From positions 62,001 through 126,000 of the forward strand of contig NZ_JAQZAO010000010.1 of assembly GCF_028737315.1 (NCBI RefSeq): 64,000 nucleotides of DNA, in the 5' to 3' direction. Of the stretch, positions 51,824 to 61,944 are shown in pieces. Source of the DNA: Actinomycetospora lemnae. Its GTDB lineage: Bacteria > Actinomycetota > Actinomycetes > Mycobacteriales > Pseudonocardiaceae. Within the stretch, counting starts at the first letter, position 1; every line of letters begins with the position of its first letter. The position numbers and the translations under genes are program-made. The notes beneath the pieces are model-generated. The model ran no database searches, was not told where the DNA came from, and saw nothing but the letters and a program-made list of their open reading frames with translations.

Positions 51824-53416
51824 ATGACCGCCGCAGCCGTCGTGCCCGCCGAGCTCGACGTCCTCGCCGCGGGGGGCGCCTCCAGCGGAGCGCTCGCCGC
51901 CGTCGAGGACGCCATCGACGCCGTGTTCACCCCGGTCGCCGAGGGGCTGTCGGCCGTCGTGTTCGCCGAGATACCGCTGCTCGGGGTCTCGTTCCCGTGG
52001 ATCGTCGGGTGGCTGATCCTGGCCGCCCTGATCTTCACCGTGTACTTCCGGGCCCCGCAGTTCCGCAACTTCGGGCTCGCCGTGCGCATCGCCCGGGGCC
52101 GCTACACCGGCGACGACGAGCCCGGCGAGATCCCGCACTTCCACGCATTGACCTCAGCGGTCTCGGGCACGGTCGGTCTCGGCAACATCGCCGGCGTCGG
52201 CGTCGCCGTCACGATCGGCGGGGCCGGCGCCACGTTCTGGATGATCGTGGCGGGGCTGCTGGGGATGTGCACCAAGTTCGTCGAGTGCACGCTCGGGGTC
52301 CGCTACCGCGAGCACCACCCCGACGGCACGGTCTCGGGCGGGCCGATGCACTACCTGCGCCGCGGGATCGCGGAACGTTTCCCCTCGGCGTTCGGCCGCA
52401 ACCTCGGCAAGCTCCTCGCCGGTCTCGCCGCGGTGTTCATCCTGTTCTTCGGCGTGGCCGGCGGGAACATGTTCCAGGCCAACCAGACCTTCGCGCAGCT
52501 CAGCGAGGTGACCGGCGGCGAGGCCGGCGTTCTGGGCGGCGACGGCGCGGCCCTGGTCTTCGGCGTCGTCCTGGCCCTCGTGGTCGGCCTGGTGATCTTC
52601 GGCGGCATCCGGTCGGTCGGCAGGGTGACCAGCCGGCTGGTCCCGGCGATGGCCCTCGTCTACGTCGTCGCGTGCCTGACCGTGCTCCTGGTCAACCTGC
52701 CGCTCGTCCCCGCCGCCGTCGGCGCGATCACCAGCGGGGCGTTCACCGGGGCCGGCGTCGCGGGCGGGGTCATCGGCGCCCTCATCGTCGGCTTCCAGCG
52801 CGCCGCGTTCTCCAACGAGGCCGGGCTGGGGTCGGCCCCGATCGCGCACTCCGCGGTCAGGACCCGCCACCCCGCGACCGAGGGCTACGTGGCGCTGCTC
52901 GAGCCGTTCGTCGACACCGTCGTGATCTGCACGATGACCGCCCTGACCATCGTCGTCGCCGACACTCCCTACTGGCGCGAGGCCCAGGCCGCGGCCGTCG
53001 CCGGGCAGGACCCGGCCGGCGTCACCGTGACCTCTTCGGCGTTCGAGACCGTGCTTCCCTGGTTCCCGTACGTCCTGACGTTCGCCGTCGCCCTCTTCGC
53101 GATCTCGACCATGATCACGTGGGGCTACTACGGCCAGAAGGCCTGGACGTACCTCTTCGGCCGCAGCACGCTCTCGGAGCGGATCTACCAGGTGGTGTTC
53201 TGCCTGTTCGTGGTCATCGGCTCGGTGCTCACCCTCGGCGCCGTCCTCGACTTCGCCGACGCGGTCCTCTTCCTGCTCGCGCTGTTCAACATCATCGGGC
53301 TGTACCTGCTCGCGCCCGTGGTCAAGGAGGAGGTCGCCGCCTTTCGGGCGGCCCGGCGGTCGGGCGAGGTGGTCGAGATGGCACCCGCCGAGCGCCGGGC
53401 GACCACGCGCACCTGA
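51824..53416 (+). CDS. Alanine/glycine:sodium symporter (AGCS family), 530 aa
   Basis: This is a sodium/alanine symporter. It has about ten membrane segments, and family motifs include TSAVSGTVGLGNIAGVGVAVTIGGAGATFWM (in parts), MHYLRRGIAERFP, GFQRAAFSNEAGLGSAPIAHSAV and WGYYGQKAWTYLFG. The FSNEAGLGSAP signature is characteristic and supplies sodium and substrate contacts. N-terminal residues 1-40 are a polar extension. ATG at 51824 is the first sensible start. The final bases carry a direct repeat (53413-53430) shared with the PBP promoter and probably used by the two-component regulator that follows. Confidence 0.93.
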   Translation: MTAAAVVPAELDVLAAGGASSGALAAVEDAIDAVFTPVAEGLSAVVFAEIPLLGVSFPWIVGWLILAALIFTVYFRAPQFRNFGLAVRIARGRYTGDDEPGEIPHFHALTSAVSGTVGLGNIAGVGVAVTIGGAGATFWMIVAGLLGMCTKFVECTLGVRYREHHPDGTVSGGPMHYLRRGIAERFPSAFGRNLGKLLAGLAAVFILFFGVAGGNMFQANQTFAQLSEVTGGEAGVLGGDGAALVFGVVLALVVGLVIFGGIRSVGRVTSRLVPAMALVYVVACLTVLLVNLPLVPAAVGAITSGAFTGAGVAGGVIGALIVGFQRAAFSNEAGLGSAPIAHSAVRTRHPATEGYVALLEPFVDTVVICTMTALTIVVADTPYWREAQAAAVAGQDPAGVTVTSSAFETVLPWFPYVLTFAVALFAISTMITWGYYGQKAWTYLFGRSTLSERIYQVVFCLFVVIGSVLTLGAVLDFADAVLFLLALFNIIGLYLLAPVVKEEVAAFRAARRSGEVVEMAPAERRATTRT

Positions 53417-53430
53417 CGATCACCTGACGA
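53413..53430 (-). promoter_or_regulatory. Direct repeat TCGTCAG-N4-TCGTCAG upstream of two-component operon
   Basis: On the minus strand this reads TCGTCAGGTGATCGTCAG, two 7-base repeats at 11-bp spacing, 84 bp before the response-regulator start. The same 18-mer, with one base different, occurs at 56411-56428. Such tandem direct repeats are usual for OmpR-type regulators. It overlaps the end of the symporter gene. Confidence 0.6.
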
Positions 53431-53514
53431 GGTGTTCCCGTTGCTCCGCGGGACCTCGCCGGGTGCCCGGGGGCGGGTAGCGTTCTCACACCGACGCCGC
53501 GGGAGGGCCACCAG

Positions 53515-54200
<686 letters not shown>

Positions 54201-54204
<4 letters not shown>

Positions 54205-55571
54205 CCGACCTGCGCCGCCGCTGGGAGTCGGTGTCCCTGCGCTGGCGGGTCGCCCTCGCGTTCGGCGTGGTCACGACGGCCGTCGCCGCGCTCCTGTCGG
54301 TCACGACCTGGCAGCTCGCCTCGAGCTACATGCTCGACCAGCGGGAACGGGGCGCGACCAACCAGGCCGTGGTCGACGCCCGGCTCGTCGCCGACAACCT
54401 GCAGCGACGCTCGGACGAGCTGCCCACCCTCCTCGTGGGCCTGGCCGGCCGACCGGAGACGAGCGTGCTCCTGCGCCGCGGCGGGACGTGGACCACCGCC
54501 GGGCGGGAGACCGACGTCGAGGACGTACCCCCCGCGCTCCTCTCCGCGGCACCGGCCCGCCAGCGTGTCGAGGTCGACGGCGTGCTCGTGCTCGCGGTCG
54601 CGATCCCGGTGACGCCCGACGGCGACATGTTCGTCCGGCTCGCGTCACTGACCGAGCTGGACCGCACGCTGCGCTTCCTGTCCGGCGTCCTCGTCATCGG
54701 GACGGTGGTCGCGGGACTGCTCGGTACGTTGCTGGGTTGGTGGACCGCCCGGCGTGCGCTGCAACCGTTGTCCGAGCTCACCGATGCGGCGGGGCGCATG
54801 GCCGAGGGCGACCTGTCCGCTCGCCTCCCGGTGCGGCGCGAGGCCGACCTGGCGCCGCTCGCGTCGCGCTTCAACGCCACGGCCGACGCCCTGGAGGAGC
54901 GGGTGCAGCGCGACGCCCGCTTCGCCGGCGACGTCAGCCACGAGCTCCGTACCCCGCTCACCACCATGATCAACGCGGTCGAGGTGCTCCGGCGCCGTCA
55001 CGGCGACCTCCCCGAGACCGCCGGGCGCGCCGTGGACCTGCTCGGCGCCGACGTCCAACGGTTCCACCGCATGGTCGAGGACCTGCTGGAGATCTCGCGC
55101 GGAATCCAGGTGCCCGACGGCCACGACCTCGCGCCGGTGGACCTCGCCGTCGTGGTGGAGAACGTGCCCGAGGCGCTCGTCCCGGGCGCCGACGTCGAGG
55201 TCGCGCACCCCGCGCCGCTCGTGATGGCCGACCGGCGGCGCCTCGACCAGGTCGTCGCGAACCTGTGCGACAACGCGCGCCACCACGGCGGCGGGGTGGT
55301 CCGTCTCGGGGTCGTGCGCCGCGACGGACAGGCGGTGATCGAGGTCGACGACGCCGGGCCGGGCGTGCCGGCCGATCTGCGCGAGCGCGTCTTCGAGCGC
55401 TTCACGCGTGGGGGGCGTTCCGGGCGCAACGGGGCCTACAGCGGGGGCACCGGCCTCGGGCTGGCGCTGGTCGCCCAGCACGTCCACGGCCTGGGCGGGC
55501 GGGTGTGGGTCGAGGACCGCCCCGGTGGCGGGGCGCGGTTCGTCGTGGCGCTCGAGGAGGTGTCGTCGTGA
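54201..55571 (+). CDS. Sensor histidine kinase (CseC-like), 456 aa
   Basis: The order is a membrane helix (VALAFGVVTTAVAALLSVTTW), an extracytoplasmic sensor of about 130 residues, a second helix (FLSGVLVIGTVVAGLLGTLLGWW), a HAMP (ALQPLSELTDAAGRMAEGDLSARL), a DHp domain with the phospho-His in GDVSHELRTPLTTMIN, and an ATPase domain with DQVVANLCDNARHHG, DDAGPGVPADL and GTGLGLALVAQHVH. The ATG overlaps the response-regulator stop (ATGA). The sensor domain has LGATN-like polar residues, fitting envelope-stress sensing. All catalytic boxes are present. Confidence 0.93.
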
Positions 55572-55780
55572 CGCGATGCGTGGGGCGGCTCCTGGCGGCC
55601 GGTGTGATCGTCCTCGGCGCGACCGCGTGTGGCGTGAGCCCTGAGAGCGACCCTGAACCGCTGCCCCCGACGATCCCGGTGGTGCTCCCGCCCTCGGTCA
55701 CCCAGGAGCCGGCTCCGCCCACGCCGAGCCCGCCGCCGAGCCCGCCGACTCCCCCGCCGTCGGGTGCCGCAGGGCCCTGA
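55568..55780 (+). CDS. Small Pro-rich lipoprotein, 70 aa
   Basis: The protein starts VTRCVGRLLAAGVIVLGATAC, a signal peptide with a possible lipobox (ATAC), and then a Pro/Ser/Thr-rich tail (PPTPSPPPSPPTPPPSG). GTG at 55568 overlaps the kinase stop (GTGA). Accessory lipoproteins often accompany Cse-like systems, where CseA modulates the kinase. The tail is short, so it may be only a spacer on the membrane. The -3 lipobox residue is Ala, which is less usual. Confidence 0.6.
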   Translation: MTRCVGRLLAAGVIVLGATACGVSPESDPEPLPPTIPVVLPPSVTQEPAPPTPSPPPSPPTPPPSGAAGP

Positions 55781-55785
55781 GCGGT

Positions 55786-56361
55786 TCAGCCCGACGCGCC
55801 GACCCCGAGGGCGCGGCAGGACGGGACGGTCGCGGCCTGGGCGGTGAGCGACGGCGGCAGCGCGAGGTCGGGCAGGGACACGGCGGGGCCTGCGAGGACG
55901 AGCCGACCCCGGACCTTCTGCAGGGTGTCGAACAACGTCCCGTCCGCGACCTCCGGCACCGCGCGCAGATCCTCGCGCAGCATCGCCAGCTGCGCCGTCC
56001 GGTCGCGCAGCAGCCCCACGACGGGCTCGGTCACCATCTGGCCGGCCTCGATCGGCGGCGGCCCCGCGCGGTTGATCCCGTCCGCGGCGGCGTCGAACGC
56101 CCGGATGCGCTCGTCGAGGTAGGACAGCATCTGCTGTCGCGACCCGAGGAGGTCCTCCGTACGGATCTCGGGCGGCCCCGGGGCCCGCACCGCCGGGGTC
56201 AGGGCGGTGCACACCTGATCGAGCCACGTCTCGGGCGTCGGGTTGCCGGACGGGTTCTCCGGACCGAACGGCCGGGGCTGCGGGGGTGCGGCCTCCACGC
56301 CGTAGGCGCAACCGGACAGGAGACCGAGCAACAGGACCAGGGGCATCAGGTAGCGGCGCAC
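55786..56361 (-). CDS. Lipoprotein, 191 aa
   Basis: The N terminus MRRYLMPLVLLLGLLSGCAY is a clear lipoprotein signal with lipobox LSGC. The mature part is helical: TWLDQVCTALTPAVRA, SYLDERIRAFDAAADGINRAGPP, LLRDRTAQLAMLREDLRAVP and a final Cys near VPSCRALGVG. The pattern fits the small secreted actinobacterial helical-bundle proteins; two Cys may form a disulfide. It converges on the small lipoprotein gene and is divergent from the PBP gene, with the direct repeat between them. Confidence 0.82.
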   Translation of the reverse strand: MRRYLMPLVLLLGLLSGCAYGVEAAPPQPRPFGPENPSGNPTPETWLDQVCTALTPAVRAPGPPEIRTEDLLGSRQQMLSYLDERIRAFDAAADGINRAGPPPIEAGQMVTEPVVGLLRDRTAQLAMLREDLRAVPEVADGTLFDTLQKVRGRLVLAGPAVSLPDLALPPSLTAQAATVPSCRALGVGASG

Positions 56362-56410
56362 ACCCGTGGCGTGCCCAGGTCGGCCGGGCGACCGACACGG
56401 CGCCGGGCCA

Positions 56411-56428
56411 TCGTCAGGCGATCGTCAG
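56411..56428 (+). promoter_or_regulatory. Direct repeat TCGTCAGGCGATCGTCAG in lipoprotein/PBP promoter
   Basis: Two TCGTCAG repeats with GCGA between, 45 bp before the PBP start (56474) and 49 bp before the divergent lipoprotein start (56361). It matches the site at 53413-53430 in 17 of 18 positions. The adjacent CseB-like regulator is the likely binder. Confidence 0.62.
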
Positions 56429-56473
56429 CCGGTCGTGCCGTCGGGTCGCGACCCGACGTGGTCGATTGGGTCC

Positions 56474-58516
56474 ATGGCCAGACCCGGGACGCACCGGCTC
56501 CCCCTCCTGCTCCGGGCCGTCCCGGTCGTCGCCGCGGCGGGCGTCCTCGTGGCCGCGTTGCTGGCCCCGGTCGCGATCGGTGCGGGGACCGTGCTCGCGC
56601 GCGCCTCGACGGGGGTCGGGGCCACGACCACCGGCATCCTCGACCGCGCGCCGGACGCCGCAACGGTGGTGACCGATGCGACCGGGGCACCGATGGCCCT
56701 GCTCTACCGCCGGTTCCGGGTGCCCGTCGGGCCGGCGGGGATCGCGGACACGATGAAGGCCGCGATCGTGGCGGTCGAGGACCGCCGGTTCTACGCCCAC
56801 GACGGCGTGGATCCGCAGGGGCTCGCCCGCGCGCTGGTCAGCAACGCGGTGCGCAGCACGCCGCTGGAGGGCCAGGGCGCCTCGACGATCACCATGCAGT
56901 ACGTCAAGAACCAGCGGCTCTACACGCTCGCCGACACCGCGGAGGAGCGCCGGGCCGCCACCGCCGACACCCTCGCGCGCAAGCTCACCGAGGTCCGGCT
57001 CGCCCACCGCGTCGAGGACCGCCTCGACAAGGACACGATCCTGGCCCGCTACCTGGACCTCGTGTACTTCGGCCGCGGCGCCTACGGCGTCGAGGCGGCG
57101 GCCCGCACCTGGTTCGCCACGAGCGCCGCCGACCTCACGGTGCCGCAGGCCGCCCTGCTGGCCGGCATCGTCCGCGCCCCGGCGACCTACGACCCGATCG
57201 ACCACCCCGACGCAGCGCGGGCCCGGCGCGGCCAGGTGCTCACCGCGATGACCGAGGTCGGCTCCCTGACCCCGGCACAGGCCGCAGTGGCCCGCGCCGC
57301 GCCGCTCGATGTCGTGCCCGACCCGGCGCTGCCCGCCGAGGGCTGCCTCGCCGCGCGGGAGGGCACCGGGTTCTTCTGCCAGGAGGTCGTCGACCGCGTC
57401 ACCGCCGCCGGGCTCGACCTCGCGACCGGCGGCTACACCGTGCGGACCACGCTCGACCCCCGGGTCACCCTCGAGGCACGCGAGGCGGCCCGGGACGCGG
57501 TCGACGCGGACGACGAGGTCGCCGAGGTGGTGTCCGTGGTGGCGCCGCGCCCCGACCGCCGCCCGGTGCTCGCGCTGGCCGCGAACCGGGCCTACGGCGA
57601 CGACTCCGCCGCGGGCGGGACGATGCTGCCGATCACGACCGCTCCCCTGCGCGGCGCGGGCTCCATCTACAAGATCTTCACCGCGGCCGCCGCGCTGGAG
57701 CGCGGGCTGGTGACCCCGGACAGCGAGCTCGACGTGCCCGAGCGCTACACCGCCACCACCTTCGACGACGCGGGCGAGGACTACGCGGTCGAGAACCTCG
57801 GCACGTACGACGACGAGATGACCCTCGAGCGGGCGCTCGCCGAGTCCCCCAACACCGCGTTCGTGGCTCTCCTCGACCGGCTGGGCAGCGTCGACCCGGT
57901 CGTCGACGTCGCCCGCCGCCTCGGCCTGCGCACGACCCTCGCCGCGCCGGGACCCGGCGGCCGTCCCCTCGCCGAGCGGGTGCGCGCCGCCGAGCAGGCG
58001 TCGTTCACGCTCGGGCCGGACCCGACGAGCCCGCTCGACCTCGCGAACGTCGCCGCGACGATCACCGCCGGCGGCACCTGGTGCCCCCCGACCCTCGTCG
58101 CGCGGGTGACCGACCGCGCGGGCCGGGACGTCACCCCACCGCCGCCGCCCTGCGAGCAAGCCGTCTCTCCCGAGGTCGCCGAGCAGCTGCGCCGCGCGCT
58201 GTCGGAGGACCACGTCGACGGCACCGCCGCCGACGCGGCCGAGGACGCCGGCTGGGACGGGTCGATGATCGGCAAGACCGGCACCACGCAGCGGTCGGCG
58301 TCGGCCGCCTTCCTCGGAGCCACCGATCGCTACGCCGCCGCGGTCATGACCTTCTCGCTCGACGCGCCGGAGCCGTTGTGCGCCGACCCGGTGCGCACCT
58401 GCTCCGACGGCGACCTGACCGGAGGCTCCGCGCCGGCAGAGACGTGGTTCGACCTCATGACCCCGTGGCACCGGGGCACGGACGCGTCCCCCGAGGCGGA
58501 CGAGGACGAGGACTGA
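56474..58516 (+). CDS. Bifunctional class A penicillin-binding protein, 680 aa
   Basis: An N-terminal helix anchors the protein (VPVVAAAGVLVAALLAPVAIG). The glycosyltransferase (GT51) domain has the catalytic Glu in VAVEDRRFYAHDGVD, then GQGASTITMQYVKN, YLDLVYFGRGAYGVEAAARTWF and QAALLAGIVRAPATYDP. The transpeptidase domain has SxxK in GSIYKIF, SxN in ESPNTAFV and KTG in GKTGTTQRS. It polymerises and crosslinks peptidoglycan. There is no PASTA tail; the end is acidic (EADEDED). ATG at 56474 has a poor ribosome site. The direct repeat at 56411 suggests envelope-stress control. Confidence 0.93.
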   Translation: MARPGTHRLPLLLRAVPVVAAAGVLVAALLAPVAIGAGTVLARASTGVGATTTGILDRAPDAATVVTDATGAPMALLYRRFRVPVGPAGIADTMKAAIVAVEDRRFYAHDGVDPQGLARALVSNAVRSTPLEGQGASTITMQYVKNQRLYTLADTAEERRAATADTLARKLTEVRLAHRVEDRLDKDTILARYLDLVYFGRGAYGVEAAARTWFATSAADLTVPQAALLAGIVRAPATYDPIDHPDAARARRGQVLTAMTEVGSLTPAQAAVARAAPLDVVPDPALPAEGCLAAREGTGFFCQEVVDRVTAAGLDLATGGYTVRTTLDPRVTLEAREAARDAVDADDEVAEVVSVVAPRPDRRPVLALAANRAYGDDSAAGGTMLPITTAPLRGAGSIYKIFTAAAALERGLVTPDSELDVPERYTATTFDDAGEDYAVENLGTYDDEMTLERALAESPNTAFVALLDRLGSVDPVVDVARRLGLRTTLAAPGPGGRPLAERVRAAEQASFTLGPDPTSPLDLANVAATITAGGTWCPPTLVARVTDRAGRDVTPPPPPCEQAVSPEVAEQLRRALSEDHVDGTAADAAEDAGWDGSMIGKTGTTQRSASAAFLGATDRYAAAVMTFSLDAPEPLCADPVRTCSDGDLTGGSAPAETWFDLMTPWHRGTDASPEADEDED

Positions 58517-58538
58517 GGCACCGGTCCTGCGGGCAAGG

Positions 58539-59390
58539 GTGACCGTGGCCCTGATGCGCCGACGCCCACCGCGGACACGCCCGGGGCGGATCGCGGCGTC
58601 GGCGTCGCGGCATCGCCTCCCCGCGCTCGCGGCGGAGTCGGCGTTCTTCGCGGCGCTGGCCGTCTTCCCCGCCCTGCTCACGGTCGTCGCGATCCTGCGG
58701 GCGGCCGGGACGGCGCTGGGCGCGGACGCGGACGTGGCCGCCGCCGAGGGCATGACCCGCCTGCTACGGGTGGTGCTCACCACGCGGGGCAGCGCCGCGG
58801 CGGACGCCGCCGCGACGCTGCTGACCACCAGCACCACCGGTCTGCTGACCGTCGGCACCGTGGCCGCGCTGGTGCTCCTGGTCCGGGCCCTGCGCTCGGT
58901 GCTGCACGCCCTGGCCACCATCGCGGGGCGCCCGGCCCGGACCTGGCGTGCCGCCGCCGCGCTCGCCCTCCTGCTGCTCGTCGGCGGCGCCACCGTCACC
59001 GCCGCGGCCGTGCAGGACCCGCTGCTCGTGCTCGACGTCCCGGCGGGACACCTCGTGTGGCGTCTCCTGCGCTGGCCCGTCGTCGTCCTCGCCCTCGTCG
59101 CCTGGGCGGTGCTGGTGCTGCGGGTGGGGATGCGGCTCCGCCGAGGGACCTGGCGGGTCTCGCTCGTCGCCGCGGCGATCGCCGTCGCGGGGTGGCTCAC
59201 GGCCAGCGCGGTCTTCCCGCTCTACGTCTCGGTCGTCGCCCGCGTGGCCGGCGGGCTCGGAGCCCTCGGGGGCGGGTTGATCCTGCTCGTCTGGCTGTAC
59301 CTGCTCACGCTGTCGCTCTACCTCGCCGGGGAGACACTGCGCGAGCTCCACGACGGCGGGGCGGAGGACACCTCGCGGACCCCGCTGTGA
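58539..59390 (+). CDS. YihY/BrkB-family membrane protein, 283 aa
   Basis: Six membrane segments form a YihY pattern: LAAESAFFAALAVFPALLTVVAIL, SAAADAAATLL, GLLTVGTVAALVLLVRALRSVLHAL, WRAAAALALLLLVGGATVTAAAV, VVVLALVAWAVLVLRVG and VAGGLGALGGGLILLVWLYLLTLSLYLAGE. The late WLYLLTLSLYLAGE segment is the family signature. GTG at 58539 is the earliest start; ATG at 58554 is possible. It lies 22 bp behind the PBP stop and probably shares its transcript. Function in the family is not settled (envelope protein or exporter). Confidence 0.85.
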   Translation: MTVALMRRRPPRTRPGRIAASASRHRLPALAAESAFFAALAVFPALLTVVAILRAAGTALGADADVAAAEGMTRLLRVVLTTRGSAAADAAATLLTTSTTGLLTVGTVAALVLLVRALRSVLHALATIAGRPARTWRAAAALALLLLVGGATVTAAAVQDPLLVLDVPAGHLVWRLLRWPVVVLALVAWAVLVLRVGMRLRRGTWRVSLVAAAIAVAGWLTASAVFPLYVSVVARVAGGLGALGGGLILLVWLYLLTLSLYLAGETLRELHDGGAEDTSRTPL

Positions 59391-59395
59391 CGAGC

Positions 59396-59427
59396 GGCGC
59401 CCCGCGGCACGGGGGCCGCGGGGCGCC
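59396..59427. terminator. Bidirectional hairpin between convergent genes
   Basis: GGCGCCCCGCGGC pairs perfectly with GCCGCGGGGCGCC (13 bp, six-base loop), five bases after the YihY stop and before the convergent membrane gene stop at 59458. Confidence 0.7.
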
Positions 59428-59457
59428 GTCACGTCGTGGCCGGGTCGTGCTCCGGCC

Positions 59458-60096
59458 TCAGCGGTGGTCGTCGTCGGAGGCCGCCCGGGTGCCCTTGGTC
59501 AGCGACGCCCCGGCCCCCGTGCCGATCACGGCCGCGGCGAACGCCACGCCGAGCCACAGCGCGGACCAACCGGCCGCGTTCTGGACGGCCTGGAACGCCT
59601 GGGCGAGCACGGCCGGGTTACCGGCGAACTGCTGCGGGCCCGTGGCGACGACGAGCTGGGTGAGCCCACCCAGGCTGCCGGCCAGCGCACCGCCGCCGAG
59701 CAGGCCGAGGAGCAGCAGACCCACCGCGCTCAACGCCCAGGTCATCGCCCCCTGCAGCGCCGCATGGGGCGAGCCTCCTCGCCACGACGACGCCGTACCG
59801 CCCGCCAGACCGCCCACGAACAGGGCGATGATCGCGAGCAGAGCGCTGACGATGCTCGCCGCCACGCCGGCGCCGGCGCCGTCGACGCCGAGCGCGATCC
59901 AGCCCAGGGCGATGAACAGCAACTGCAGCACGACGTACACGGGCAGCGCGACCACGGCGCCGACCCACGCAGGCCCCCACCGGGTCGTGCGCTCCTCCGT
60001 GCGCTCCTCCGAGCGGGTCGCCCGCTGTTCGGGCCCGACGGTTCGATCCTGCGACGGCGCCTCCGCCGCGCCGGACGTGTGTTCAAAGGTGGTCAT
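59458..60096 (-). CDS. Hypothetical membrane protein, 212 aa
   Basis: An N-terminal polar segment of about 45 residues (with RSEERTEERTTRW) precedes four or five hydrophobic segments: AVVALPVYVVLQLLFIALGWIALGV, AASIVSALLAIIALFVGGLAGG, MTWALSAVGLLLLGLLGGGALAG and WSALWLGVAFAAAVIGTGAGA. ATG at 60096 has GGAGGTATTCC ahead of it. The tail is polar and acidic. No family is recognised. Confidence 0.72.
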   Translation of the reverse strand: MTTFEHTSGAAEAPSQDRTVGPEQRATRSEERTEERTTRWGPAWVGAVVALPVYVVLQLLFIALGWIALGVDGAGAGVAASIVSALLAIIALFVGGLAGGTASSWRGGSPHAALQGAMTWALSAVGLLLLGLLGGGALAGSLGGLTQLVVATGPQQFAGNPAVLAQAFQAVQNAAGWSALWLGVAFAAAVIGTGAGASLTKGTRAASDDDHR

Positions 60097-60582
60097 CGAG
60101 GAATACCTCCACCAGACAGGTCTCGGTGGCGTCCGGAGCCGTGTCCGGCTCCGGTCGCGGGCCGCGGACCGGTCGGCCAGGCCTTCGCAGCCCGCCGCGT
60201 CCGTACTCGACGCCCGCACCGGCTGATCCATCAACCGGTCACCCTTCGGCTGCCCTGTCCTCCGTGCCCCTATCTTGCGTCGGCCTTGCGACCTGCGTGA
60301 ACCGCTCAGCCCGGATCGAGCCGCTGGTTCGGAGAGGGGGCGACACCGGACGGTGCCCCCGTCCTCGGACCCCCCGCACGCCGCGCTGGAGATCCGGGCG
60401 CTCACCCCGCATCATCCCGCCCGGCCGGACGGCCGTCAGCCAACCGCAAGAGCCGATCCGGTTCGGTGTGGCGCGGACCGTCAACACCCGTCGCGTCGCA
60501 CGTGCCCCGCCGCATGTCGACACCAGCGTCCGCCCCTCGGACCTGAACACGATCGAACACAGCCACTCCACGGAGGTGCGCG
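60097..60582. other. Intergenic region before formaldehyde dehydrogenase
   Basis: This 486-bp divergent region holds no credible ORF. A hairpin CCGGAGCC-N6-GGCTCCGG lies at 60133-60154. A CCCCTATCTTG stretch at about 60266 could carry a -10 element (TATCTT), but no -35 fits well. The last 12 bases give ACGGAGG as ribosome binding site. No DosR-type box was found. Confidence 0.4.
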
Positions 60583-61725
60583 ATGAAGGCCGTCGTCTAC
60601 AGGGACGCCCACTCGGTCGCGGTCGAGGACGTCGACGACCCGCGGATCGAGGCGCCCACCGACGTCCTGGTCCGGATCACGACCACCGCGATCTGCGGTT
60701 CCGACCTGCACATGTACGAAGGCCGCACGGTGGCCGACACGGGCATCGTGTTCGGCCACGAGAACATGGGGATCGTCGAGGAGGTGGGGTCGGGCGTCAC
60801 CCGCGTCCGGGCCGGTGACCGGGTGAGCCTGCCCTTCAACGTCGCCTGCGGGTTCTGCCGCAACTGCCTCTCCGGCAAGACCGCCTTCTGTCTGACCACC
60901 AACCCGCCCTACGCCGGCGCGGCCTACGGCTACGTCGGCATGGGTCCCTACACCGGCGGGCAGGCCGAGTACCTGCGCGTTCCCTTCGCCGACTTCAACT
61001 GCCTGGTGCTGCCGCCGGGTGATGAGCACGAGAACGACTTCGCGATGCTCGCCGACATCTTCCCCACCGGCTACCACGCCACGGTGCTCGCCGACCTCAA
61101 CCCCGGGGAGACCATCGCCGTCTTCGGGGCCGGACCGGTCGGGCTGATGGCCGCCTACTCCGCCATGATCAAGGGCGCGTCGAAGGTTTTCGTCGTCGAC
61201 AAGGTGCCCCACCGCCTGCAGCTGGCCGAGCAGATCGGGGCGATCCCGATCGACTTCTCGGCCGGCGACCCGGTCGAGCAGATCACCGACCAGACCGACG
61301 GGGTCGGCGTGGACAAGGGCGTCGACGCCGTGGGCTACCAGGCCACGGTGTCCAGTGGCGAGGAGCAGCCCGCCGTCGTGCTCGACCAGCTCGTCGATGC
61401 CGTGCGCCACACCGGTCGGCTCGGCGTGGTCGGGCTCTACCTGCCGCAGGATCCCGGCGCGCCCGACGAGAACGCCGCCAACGGCCGGCTGTTGTTCAAC
61501 ATCGGCCGCTTCTTCGAGAAGGGCCAGAAGATGGGCACCGGCCAGGCCGACGCGAAGGCCTACAACGCCCAGCTGCGGGACCTGATCGTCGCCGGGCGGG
61601 CCACCCCGTCGTTCGTGGTGTCCAAGGAGCTGCCGCTCGACGAGGCCCCCGACGCCTACGAGCGCTTCGACCGCCGCGAGGAGGGCTACTCCAAGGTCGT
61701 CCTCAGGCCCGGCAAGGCCGCGTGA
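60583..61725 (+). CDS. fdhA: Glutathione-independent formaldehyde dehydrogenase, zinc ADH type, 380 aa
   Basis: This is a medium-chain zinc dehydrogenase. Catalytic zinc ligands include Cys38 (AICGSDLHMYEGR) and His59-Glu60 (FGHENMG). The structural-zinc cysteines are 89, 92, 95 and 103 (VACGFCRNCLSGKTAFC). The Rossmann motif is AVFGAGPVGLMAAYSAM, and the NAD-ribose acid is in VVDKVPHRLQL. The long insertion FEKGQKMGTGQADAKAYN and the YVGMGPYTGGQAEYLRVPF motif are features of the glutathione-independent formaldehyde dehydrogenase group, which dismutates or oxidises formaldehyde with tightly held NAD. ATG at 60583 follows ACGGAGG. Confidence 0.92.
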   Translation: MKAVVYRDAHSVAVEDVDDPRIEAPTDVLVRITTTAICGSDLHMYEGRTVADTGIVFGHENMGIVEEVGSGVTRVRAGDRVSLPFNVACGFCRNCLSGKTAFCLTTNPPYAGAAYGYVGMGPYTGGQAEYLRVPFADFNCLVLPPGDEHENDFAMLADIFPTGYHATVLADLNPGETIAVFGAGPVGLMAAYSAMIKGASKVFVVDKVPHRLQLAEQIGAIPIDFSAGDPVEQITDQTDGVGVDKGVDAVGYQATVSSGEEQPAVVLDQLVDAVRHTGRLGVVGLYLPQDPGAPDENAANGRLLFNIGRFFEKGQKMGTGQADAKAYNAQLRDLIVAGRATPSFVVSKELPLDEAPDAYERFDRREEGYSKVVLRPGKAA

Positions 61726-61729
61726 CCCG

Positions 61730-61920
61730 CGCGGGCACCTCGGGACGTTCGTCTTCGTCCGGGTCGGCACCGCCGCGGTGCCGGCCACCCAGCAGCTCAC
61801 CGGACCCGGACCGCTGCAGACCGTCCCCATCGCCATCGCCTTCGGGCTCGCCCTGGTCGCCGCGGTCTAACACGACCACCCCGGTGTCCGGGGCCCACCT
61901 GAACCCGGTCGCGCCACCTT
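61730..61920 (+). pseudogene. Aquaporin/MIP gene remnant
   Basis: In one frame LGTFVFVRVGTAAVPATQQL and LQTVPIAIAFGLALVAAV, typical MIP helix 1-2 sequence, are followed by TAA at 61868-61870. In the next frame PVSGAHLNPV, the first NPA-type motif, appears at about 61875-61910. The two frames joined would be the start of a glycerol/water channel. No further MIP sequence follows, and the DUF421 fragment begins. It is a decayed gene. Confidence 0.7.
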
Positions 61921-61944
61921 CCTGCTGATGGTGACTTCGACCTC